Source: an uncultured Campylobacter sp. (GTDB lineage: Bacteria; Campylobacterota; Campylobacteria; Campylobacterales; Campylobacteraceae). Taken from it: a stretch of DNA of 5,404 nt. The stretch covers positions 1 to 5,404 of the forward strand of contig NZ_CALIMW010000021.1 of assembly GCF_938045405.1 (NCBI RefSeq). The letters are read 5' to 3'. The notes under the pieces were generated by a model. That model was not told the origin of the DNA. It was given only the letters and a program-made list of their open reading frames with translations, and ran no database searches. Of this stretch, positions 1 through 5,404 are shown in pieces; position 1 is the stretch's first letter; each line of letters opens with the position of its first letter. Both the position numbers and the translations under genes were made by a program.

Positions 1-1073
1 ACGATGCTCATTTCGCCCTTTAGGACGTTGATCAGCTGCGGAAGCTCATCGAGCGAACTTCTGCGCAAAAAATCGCCCAGCTTCGTGATCCGCGGATCGT
101 GCTCGTATTTGTGATATTTTTCAAAATACTCCACCTCTTGCGGATTTTGCTTTAGGTACTGAGCTAAAATTTCATCGCCGTCCTCTCTCATCGAGCGGAA
201 TTTCAGACACCCAAACGGCTTGCCGCCAAACCCCATCCTTTGATGCGAAAAAAATATGCGTCCCTCCGGTTCTTTTAGCTTCATCATTAGCGCGATTACG
301 CCAAAAATCGGCACCAGTAAAGGAAGCGCCAAAATGATAAGTGCCAAATCAAGCCCGCGTTTAAGCGCTAAATTTAGAGGGCTTTTCAGAGAATTTCGTA
401 TCGCAAAGAGGCTGGTGCGCGAGGCAAAGACGCTGTAAATATCCGACTGCGTAAAGTCATACGAACGCAATACTGGGGTAAATAAAATTTCTTTGTTTTT
501 CCTAATATTATGCTCGATAAGCTCGTTCAAAGCGTCTGCCCCAAGCCTGCTTCCGCCGATAAACAGCACATCGTAATCCCTGCCCAGCGCTCTTACATAC
601 CCAGGATATGCGCTTCCCAAAACAGCGCTTTCAAATTCTTCACCCTCGCCTAAAATTTTCGCCCTCTTTTGCCATAGGCCAAATTTAAAAAGCCTCCTTT
701 TCGTTACGAGCTTAAAAAGCGGCAAAACCACCGCCATAAAGGCAAAGCTCAAAATAAAGCTGGCGCGCGAAAATTCGTAATTAACTTTGATTAAAGCAAG
801 CAACGCAAGGCTGAGTAAAAGCCCAAAAAAGCAGCTTCTCACTAAAATTCTACTCTCGTGCCAAAAATCATACCGCCTCGAATAGATCCCCTGATAGAAA
901 AACAAAAATATCATTATGACGTAGGACGGCGCGAAGCCCTGATACCTGCCGATATCCAGCAGCACGCTATCGCCGTAGAGCAGATTTTTAAGCACCACGG
1001 CAAGTCCGAAGCAAAGCCAGATGCCGAAAATATCGACCGCCAAGATTATCAAAACGCAGAGTTGCTTTTTCAT
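1..1073 (-). CDS. wbaP: WbaP-type undecaprenyl-phosphate sugar-1-phosphate transferase (3' end outside window)
   Basis: Membrane enzyme predicted to start glycan repeat-unit synthesis by moving a hexose-1-phosphate (galactose or glucose in characterised relatives) from a UDP-sugar to undecaprenyl phosphate on the cytoplasmic face. I translated 357 codons from the ATG at 1073 and the frame is open to position 1. Four hydrophobic segments (about residues 5-28, 47-63, 80-97, 104-123) precede a soluble middle domain (about 138-225). A further hydrophobic helix (about 238-264, with D242 and P251) opens the bacterial sugar transferase domain. That domain shows HQRMG (277-281), KPFGCLKFRSM (285-295), DPRIT (326-330) and SLDELPQL (340-347). 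D342-E343 matches the catalytic Asp-Glu pair known in PglC-type enzymes. The spacing between KFRSM and DPRIT resembles WbaP more than WcaJ. The fragment ends in GEMSI, just before the expected VGPRP, so roughly 80-100 residues are missing. The start lies 1 nt after the manC stop and has an AGGAG 5 nt upstream. The initial sugar cannot be told from sequence. G+C is about 46%. Confidence 0.93.
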   Translation of the reverse strand, partial: MKKQLCVLIILAVDIFGIWLCFGLAVVLKNLLYGDSVLLDIGRYQGFAPSYVIMIFLFFYQGIYSRRYDFWHESRILVRSCFFGLLLSLALLALIKVNYEFSRASFILSFAFMAVVLPLFKLVTKRRLFKFGLWQKRAKILGEGEEFESAVLGSAYPGYVRALGRDYDVLFIGGSRLGADALNELIEHNIRKNKEILFTPVLRSYDFTQSDIYSVFASRTSLFAIRNSLKSPLNLALKRGLDLALIILALPLLVPIFGVIALMMKLKEPEGRIFFSHQRMGFGGKPFGCLKFRSMREDGDEILAQYLKQNPQEVEYFEKYHKYEHDPRITKLGDFLRRSSLDELPQLINVLKGEMSI

Positions 1074-1074
1074 C

Positions 1075-2439
1075 CTAGCTCCTATTAAAATCATCTTGCA
1101 GGCGCACGATATCATCCTCGCCGGTGTAGCTGCCGACTTGAGCCTCGATTAGCACGACGGGGATTTTGCCCTCGTTTGCGAGGCGGTGAACCTCGCCCAT
1201 TCTAATGAACGTCGATTCGTTCTCGCGCAGCAAGAAATTTCGCTCGCTCACGGTCACGGTCGCAGTGCCGCTAACGACGATCCAGTGCTCGTTGCGATGG
1301 TAGTGCTTCTGAAGCGATAGCCGCTTGCCGGGCTTAACTACGATGCGCTTGATCTTGTAGCCGCGCTCATCTTCGAGCACCGTGTAGCTACCCCACGGGC
1401 GGTGCGTCGTTACGTGCACGCGCGCTAGATCGCTATCCTTTAGCCGCTCCACCACCTGCTTTACTTTTTGGGTAGAGCCTTTTTTGCATACGAGCAGGGC
1501 GTCTTTGGTATCGACGATAGCGAGATCCTCGACGTCTATGGCGGCTATCGTGCGGCCCGAGCCGATGATGAGATTGTTTTTAGAATTTAGAGCAATATTT
1601 TGCTCGCGTGCGGTGTTGCCATTCGCGTCTTTAGGCAGCTCGGCGTCTAAACTATCGAAGCTTCCCAGATCGCTCCAGCCGATATCTGCGGGCACGACTT
1701 TAGCAAGGCTCGTATGCTCCATAACCGCGTAGTCGATGCTATCTGCAGGGATCTCTTGCATATCGCCTAGTTTAATTCTAATCGGATTTCCCGCGTTAGA
1801 ATTTTCGTGCGCGCGAACGCAGGCTTCGTAAATTTCGGGGCTGTACGCCTTTAACTCGCTTAAAAATACGCCAGCTTTAAACATAAACATGCCGCTGTTC
1901 CAGTAAAAATTCCCCGCCGCTATGTAGCTTTGCGCCGCCACAAGCTCAGGCTTTTCGTGAAATTTTAACACGTCCTCGCCGCTTGCTTCGATATAGCCGT
2001 AGCCCGTATTTGCCTCCGTGGGCTTGATACCAAACGTCACCAAAAACCCCTGTTTTGCAAGCTCGCGCGCGCGCAAGACGCTGTTTTTATACGCCGCTTC
2101 GTCTTTGATGAGATGATCGCTCGGCGTTACGAAAACGATCTCCTCGACCTTTAAGCTCAAACACGCAAGCGCGATCGCAGGAGCCGTGTTTCTGCCGACG
2201 GGCTCGAGAAGAAATTTTACGCCGCGCGCGCCCAAGGCCTCAAGCTGATCGAGCGCCAAAAAATACTGCTGCTCGTTCGAGACGACGAGCGTGCTCTCGC
2301 ATAGCGGAGAGTTTCGCTCGTAGCTCATCATAAAAAGCGAGCGATCGTCAAAGAGGCGCACGAACTGCTTTGGCATAAGCGTGCGACTGATGGGCCACAG
2401 CCTCGTGCCGCTGCCGCCGCTTAGGATTATATTAGTCAT
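1075..2439 (-). CDS. manC: Mannose-1-phosphate guanylyltransferase / mannose-6-phosphate isomerase (type II PMI family)
   Basis: Cytoplasmic bifunctional enzyme of GDP-mannose synthesis. The N-terminal domain joins mannose-1-phosphate and GTP into GDP-mannose. The C-terminal cupin domain interconverts fructose-6-phosphate and mannose-6-phosphate. At 454 aa it is close to the usual 460-480. Visible nucleotidyltransferase motifs are GGSGTRLWP (8-16), MPKQF (22-26, K24 the expected phosphate-binding lysine), TPSDH, an FHEKP form of the FxEKP motif, WNSGMF, SIDYAVME and GWSDLGSF. The isomerase signature QKHYHRNEHWIVVSGTA (377-393) is intact, with metal-ligand candidates H379, H381, E384 and H418. 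The GEDDIVR tail motif (440-446) is present. No key residue looks lost. The ATG at 2439 overlaps the end of the upstream glycosyltransferase gene by 8 nt and has AAGGA 8 nt upstream. The step between the two activities needs phosphomannomutase (ManB), not encoded here. G+C is about 54%, the highest in the window. xanB, algA and cpsB are alternative names in other species. Confidence 0.97.
   Translation of the reverse strand: MTNIILSGGSGTRLWPISRTLMPKQFVRLFDDRSLFMMSYERNSPLCESTLVVSNEQQYFLALDQLEALGARGVKFLLEPVGRNTAPAIALACLSLKVEEIVFVTPSDHLIKDEAAYKNSVLRARELAKQGFLVTFGIKPTEANTGYGYIEASGEDVLKFHEKPELVAAQSYIAAGNFYWNSGMFMFKAGVFLSELKAYSPEIYEACVRAHENSNAGNPIRIKLGDMQEIPADSIDYAVMEHTSLAKVVPADIGWSDLGSFDSLDAELPKDANGNTAREQNIALNSKNNLIIGSGRTIAAIDVEDLAIVDTKDALLVCKKGSTQKVKQVVERLKDSDLARVHVTTHRPWGSYTVLEDERGYKIKRIVVKPGKRLSLQKHYHRNEHWIVVSGTATVTVSERNFLLRENESTFIRMGEVHRLANEGKIPVVLIEAQVGSYTGEDDIVRLQDDFNRS
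1079..1083 (-). promoter_or_regulatory. Ribosome binding site of wbaP, inside the end of manC
   Basis: AGGAG on the minus strand, followed by a 5-nt spacer (CTAGG) and the ATG at 1073-1071. The manC stop codon TAG (1077-1075) lies within that spacer. This fixes the wbaP start and suggests the gene is translated by ribosomes finishing manC. Seen directly; the coupling is inferred. Confidence 0.8.
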
Positions 2440-3556
2440 TTAGGCCGTCCTTAAATTCCTCATATTTTTTCTCGACGTAGCTTTTGATCTCGGCTTCAAA
2501 GCGCGCGCGCGAAAATTTTAAAGAATTTTCTCTGATTTTTGTAGGCTCAAATTTATCATAATTTTGCTCAAATTTAGCTACGGCGGCGAGCAGCTCCTTT
2601 GCGTTTTGCTCCATAAAATACAGCCCGCTCTCGCCATCAATCACCGTCTCGCGAGCGCCGCCGCGCCCAAAGCAGATCACCGGCGTACCGCATGCCTGCG
2701 CCTCCACCGGCGTAATGCCGAAGTCCTCCTCTGCGGCAAAAACGAACGCCTTAGCCCGCCCCATAAGATCCGCCATCGTTTCATCATCTGCGAAGCCCAA
2801 AAGTTCGACATTTTTGCCCGCTTTTGATTTTATTTTTGCCATATCGGGACCATCGCCGATAACGAGCAGCTTTTTATCAGTCTGCGAAAATGCCTCTACA
2901 ATGAGATCGATCTTTTTGTACGGTACCATGCGCGAGGCGGTAAGGTAAAACTCCTCTTTGGCTTCGCGCAGCGTAAATTTATCCACGTCCACGGGCGGAT
3001 AGATGACGTCGCTGGGCTTGCCGTATGTTTTTTTGATACGGCGCGCGATGTAGCGGCTGTTTGCGACGTAGTGATCCACGCGGTTTGCGGTGCTCGCGTC
3101 CCAAAGCCTAATTTTATGTAAAAAATACTTCGCCAACATGCCCTTTAAACCGCGATCCAGCCCGCTTTCTCGCAAATACTGATGATACAGATCCCACGCG
3201 TAGCGGATCGGCGTGTGTACATAGGCGATATGAAGTTGATTTGAGTGCGTCAGCACCCCCTTTGCGACGGCATGCGAGCTAGATAGCACGACATCGTAGC
3301 CGCTTAGATCAAACTGCTCGATCGCAAGCGGAAATAGCGGCAGATAGTTGCGGTATTTATCCTTCGCAAAGGGCAGCTTCTGGATAAAGCTCGTGTGGGC
3401 GCGCTTGCCTTTTAAAATTTTATCTCTGTCGGTATCGCTTAAAAAGTCGATGAGGCTATAAATTTCAAAATCATCCCAGATATCGGTAAAACTCTCGACG
3501 CATTTCTCCGCGCCCGCATAGGTGCTAAACCAGTCGTGGATAAGGGCTTTTTTCAT
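2432..3556 (-). CDS. WbaZ-like GT4 glycosyltransferase (probable mannosyltransferase)
   Basis: GT-B fold glycosyltransferase, 374 aa, predicted to be cytoplasmic or peripheral at the inner membrane and to add a sugar to the lipid-linked repeat unit. The N-terminal half carries HDWF (7-10), the YAGAEK loop (13-18) and YVHTPIRYAWDLY (112-124), a block I associate with the WbaZ-like branch of GT4. The C-terminal half has VANSRYI (164-170), SRMVPYKK (208-215, likely donor-phosphate contacts R209 and K214/K215), GDGPD (234-238) and the GT4 E-x7-E motif, E277 to E285, followed by ACGTPVI. There is no signal peptide or membrane span. Known WbaZ enzymes use GDP-mannose. Because the next gene makes GDP-mannose, mannose transfer is the best inference, but the acceptor and linkage cannot be predicted. 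The ATG at 3556 shares a 4-nt ATGA overlap with the upstream gene's stop and has AGGGAG 5 nt upstream. The stop lies within the start of manC (8-nt overlap). G+C is about 49%. Confidence 0.92.
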   Translation of the reverse strand: MKKALIHDWFSTYAGAEKCVESFTDIWDDFEIYSLIDFLSDTDRDKILKGKRAHTSFIQKLPFAKDKYRNYLPLFPLAIEQFDLSGYDVVLSSSHAVAKGVLTHSNQLHIAYVHTPIRYAWDLYHQYLRESGLDRGLKGMLAKYFLHKIRLWDASTANRVDHYVANSRYIARRIKKTYGKPSDVIYPPVDVDKFTLREAKEEFYLTASRMVPYKKIDLIVEAFSQTDKKLLVIGDGPDMAKIKSKAGKNVELLGFADDETMADLMGRAKAFVFAAEEDFGITPVEAQACGTPVICFGRGGARETVIDGESGLYFMEQNAKELLAAVAKFEQNYDKFEPTKIRENSLKFSRARFEAEIKSYVEKKYEEFKDGLND

Positions 3557-4659
3557 TGCAGCTCCCTAGTTGATCTATTTTCAAATATTTCCTCGTAAAT
3601 TTTTTCCACTTTACGAACCGCGATGCCGATATCAAATTTATTTTTAAAATTTAGCAATGCTTCGCCCTGCATTTTACCGTATATTTGCTCATCATTTAAT
3701 AAAATTTCTATATCCTGGCGCGCCTGCTGTGCGCTCTCAAACAAAAATCCGCTTTTGCCGTTTTCTACGACTTCGTTATTTCCCACGACGTTTGTCGCTA
3801 CTATCGGGATGCCGAGCGACTGCGCCTCTATGAGCGCATAAGGTAGCCCCTCCCACCTAGAAGTAGACAGGTATATGTCCGTAGCGGATAGATACGCGGG
3901 TATTTCGTCGGTAAAGCCGGTAAAGATTATATTTACGCCGTCTTTTTGCGCCATAGATTCAAATTTTGTCCTATCGTCGCCGTCTCCGAGCCACAAAAAA
4001 ACGATGTCTGAGTTGTCTTTAAAATTTTGAGCTATCTCGTACGCCAAGGACATATTTTTCTGATAATCGAATCTCGAAATAGTTGTAACTACCCTTTTTT
4101 CCGATAGATTAAATTTTATCTTGGCATGATCATCTTTTAAAAGAGCTTTTATGCCGTTATATACGATCTCGCACTTACTTTTTTTAAATAGTCTAAGCTT
4201 TAAACAAAGGCTATTTTCGCTATTTGAAACATTTATAAATTTATCGGTAAATAGCGTTAAAAACCGCTCCAAAAAAATATATACACTCTTTTTCAAAAAG
4301 CCGTATTCTCCAATATGAACGCCGTGTAAAGTATGGACTATCTTTAGCCTTGGATTTAAAATTTTAAGTATCCGCGAATAGATGCCAGCACCCTTACCGT
4401 GAGAATGAATTATTTTTACATCTTTATCTTTTATGAATTTATTCAGTCCAAGGAGCTTTTTTACGCTAAATTTCCTATGCGGCAGAGCAAATATATCTTT
4501 AACCTTTTTTGACTCGCTCCACATATTATAATAGGGCTTATCTTTCGGACAAGCCAGAAAGATCTCCATATCGCTGGATAAATTATTTATAAGCAGATCG
4601 ACGTGTTTTGGGCCACCGCCGTGATCGGCCCTAAGTGATAATAAAAGTATTTTCTTCAT
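3553..4659 (-). CDS. GT4 family glycosyltransferase, surface polysaccharide synthesis
   Basis: GT-B fold glycosyltransferase of 368 aa, the usual size for GT4. Features are an N-terminal glycine-rich loop HGGGPKHVDLL (13-23), IIHSHG (83-88), TLHGVHIG (110-117), VYNGI (166-170), SRFDYQKN (195-202, with R196 and K201 likely donor contacts), LGDGDD (224-229), TGFTDEIPAYLSATDIYL (247-264) and the E-x7-E motif from E270 to E278 in WEGLPYALIEA. No membrane span is evident. It probably adds one sugar of the repeat unit from a nucleotide-sugar donor on the cytoplasmic face; donor and acceptor are not readable. It is distinct from its downstream neighbour, lacking that protein's YVHTPIRY block. The ATG at 4659 has AAGG 7 nt upstream and follows the polymerase stop by 27 nt. 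Overall G+C is about 38%, but uneven: about 34% over 4021-4659 (N-terminal coding part) and about 45% over 3601-4020, so the composition shift of the locus falls within this gene. Confidence 0.93.
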   Translation of the reverse strand: MKKILLLSLRADHGGGPKHVDLLINNLSSDMEIFLACPKDKPYYNMWSESKKVKDIFALPHRKFSVKKLLGLNKFIKDKDVKIIHSHGKGAGIYSRILKILNPRLKIVHTLHGVHIGEYGFLKKSVYIFLERFLTLFTDKFINVSNSENSLCLKLRLFKKSKCEIVYNGIKALLKDDHAKIKFNLSEKRVVTTISRFDYQKNMSLAYEIAQNFKDNSDIVFLWLGDGDDRTKFESMAQKDGVNIIFTGFTDEIPAYLSATDIYLSTSRWEGLPYALIEAQSLGIPIVATNVVGNNEVVENGKSGFLFESAQQARQDIEILLNDEQIYGKMQGEALLNFKNKFDIGIAVRKVEKIYEEIFENRSTRELQ

Positions 4660-4686
4660 TTTAAAACCTTATAAAAATATATCAAT
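4660..4686 (-). other. 27-nt intergenic gap with ribosome binding site
   Basis: The only gap longer than 1 nt in the window. It is very AT-rich and holds an AAGG Shine-Dalgarno-like sequence (4670-4667) ahead of the glycosyltransferase ATG at 4659. I see no hairpin with a T tract, and no convincing -35/-10 pair beyond general AT-richness, so transcription probably runs straight through. Confidence 0.6.
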
Positions 4687-5404
4687 CTACTTTTGTTTAA
4701 TAGAAGCATCAAATTTCCCGTTTAATGCTTTATCGTTAAAGTTATATATCAATCCGGTAATCATCCAAAAAAACAGCTTCTCAGCATTTCCAAAAAAATG
4801 ATCATTAAAAAAGCTTATAAAAACAAAAGCAAAAATATATGCTATAAAATATAAAAATATATTATCTTTCATTTTTATATATAATAACCAAGCCATCTTT
4901 ATTATATGATATAAAAATGCATAAAATACACAAAAGCCAAGTACTCCAAGCTCTATAAGTGCTTTTAAATATTCAGAATGGGGTGTAATAATCTTTGCGT
5001 TGCCAAAAACATACGAAGCCGCTCCAAGACCATATCCAAAAGGATTAGCAAAGAAGAGAGAGATAGCATTATCCCAGATTTCATATCTAGTTATAACACT
5101 AGGTGCACCAAAAGGAGTATAATAAAGCCAGGAGCCGTATAAAGACCACACGCCTGAAAGATATGTGATTGTCGCAAAATAATATAATATACAAATATTT
5201 GCAAAGAAATATATATGAAATAACATAGGATTAAATTTAATTTTTAAGAAAAATAGCATAGAAATAAGGATAACAACGAACATCAATGGGTTTTTAGGAA
5301 TATGAAAGCAAGATAGAGCTACAAGAGCCAATAAAAAAATATATTTATATTTATTCCTAAAAATAAAAGATAGCACGACAATAGAAATGCCATATATGTA
5401 TAAA
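4687..5404 (-). CDS. O-antigen polymerase/ligase family membrane protein, Wzy_C domain (5' end outside window)
   Basis: Polytopic inner-membrane protein predicted to polymerise (Wzy) or ligate (WaaL-type) undecaprenyl-linked glycan units on the periplasmic side. The frame is open to the window edge, giving 238 C-terminal residues. The codons above the GTG at 5376-5374 stay hydrophobic, so that GTG is very unlikely to be the start. Fragment numbering begins at the codon 5403-5401. Hydrophobic segments lie at about 1-15, 21-33, 39-53, 60-82, 149-168, 182-199 and 208-222. Between 83 and 143 is a large, probably periplasmic loop with SVITRYEIW, NPFGYGLG and TPHSEYLKAL followed by IELGVLG. R106 and H142 match the conserved Arg and His of the Wzy/WaaL fold. 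Family members usually have about 400 residues, so nearly half may be missing. Next to a WbaP primer and two transferases, Wzy polymerase is likelier than ligase, but sequence alone does not separate them. G+C is about 28%, far below manC. The stop TAG lies 27 nt before the next gene. Confidence 0.88.
   Translation of the reverse strand, partial: LYIYGISIVVLSFIFRNKYKYIFLLALVALSCFHIPKNPLMFVVILISMLFFLKIKFNPMLFHIYFFANICILYYFATITYLSGVWSLYGSWLYYTPFGAPSVITRYEIWDNAISLFFANPFGYGLGAASYVFGNAKIITPHSEYLKALIELGVLGFCVFYAFLYHIIKMAWLLYIKMKDNIFLYFIAYIFAFVFISFFNDHFFGNAEKLFFWMITGLIYNFNDKALNGKFDASIKQK

Noticed and set aside
256..1088. Plus-strand open frames across the wbaP region (for example 256-438 and 858-1088).
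   Set aside because: They lie antisense to a continuous minus-strand frame with clear sugar transferase motifs, their translations resemble no family I know, and no good ribosome binding site supports them.
2064..2511. Alternating CG tracts (2064-2074, 2223-2231, 2501-2511) as possible slippage-prone, phase-variable repeats.
   Set aside because: They are at most 11 nt long, encode conserved-looking Arg/Ala stretches in frame, and fit the high local G+C.
1484..3841. Further plus-strand open frames opposite manC and the two glycosyltransferase genes (around 1484-1732, 2564-2948 and 3623-3841).
   Set aside because: They are antisense shadows of well-supported genes, with low-complexity Ser/Arg/Ala-rich translations typical of reversed codon patterns.
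4660..4700. TATA-like stretches upstream of the 4659 start as a possible internal promoter.
   Set aside because: The surrounding DNA is so AT-rich that such matches are expected by chance, and no matching upstream element is apparent.
5374..5376. GTG codon as the start of the polymerase-family gene.
   Set aside because: The frame stays open and hydrophobic upstream to the window edge, no ribosome binding site is evident, and the resulting 229-residue protein would be far shorter than the family.
1..5404. Phase-variation homopolymer tracts, expected in Campylobacter surface-glycan loci.
   Set aside because: I found no G or C run longer than about five bases, and all complete frames are intact. 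A runs of seven or so are common in the AT-rich part and do not interrupt any gene.
1..5404. CRISPR arrays, tRNA or rRNA genes, insertion sequences, attachment sites, riboswitches.
   Set aside because: Coding sequence fills nearly the whole window, and I saw no spaced direct repeats, transposase-like frames or terminal inverted repeats.

Overview
The window is one run of five minus-strand genes from a surface-polysaccharide (capsule, exopolysaccharide or O-antigen) cluster. Nothing convincing is encoded on the plus strand. In transcription order, from high to low coordinates, the genes are: a polytopic O-antigen polymerase/ligase-family protein (4687-5404, 5' end outside the window); a GT4 glycosyltransferase (3553-4659); a second, WbaZ-like GT4 glycosyltransferase (2432-3556); the bifunctional GDP-mannose enzyme ManC (1075-2439); and a WbaP-type polyprenyl-phosphate sugar-1-phosphate transferase (1-1073, 3' end outside the window).

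The genes are packed as a single transcription unit. There is a 27-nt gap after the polymerase gene, then a 4-nt ATGA overlap, an 8-nt overlap and a 1-nt gap. Each of the four starts inside the window has a Shine-Dalgarno-like sequence. I see no convincing promoter or terminator between the genes, so the operon promoter probably lies beyond position 5404 and the terminator before position 1.

The genes suggest a coherent pathway. WbaP would load the first sugar-1-phosphate onto undecaprenyl phosphate. The two GT4 enzymes would extend that lipid-linked sugar. ManC would supply GDP-mannose, so at least one extending enzyme is plausibly a mannosyltransferase. The polytopic protein would polymerise or ligate the repeat units on the periplasmic side. 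A flippase, phosphomannomutase (ManB) and export or chain-length genes are not in the window.

The protein style, the Lys/Phe/Leu/Ile-rich AT-biased coding and 27 copies of the hexamer AAATTT suggest Campylobacterota. A moderate-GC oral-type Campylobacter (C. gracilis, C. showae, C. rectus or a relative) is my best guess, with moderate confidence and by inference only. Hand-counted G+C climbs along the operon from about 28% (polymerase) through 38% and 49% to 54% (manC), then falls to 46% (wbaP). This indicates a mosaic locus in which the serotype-determining part is probably transferred DNA. I did not find a novel type of system: this is a recognisable Wzx/Wzy-style glycan cluster, and its main interest is its mosaicism.
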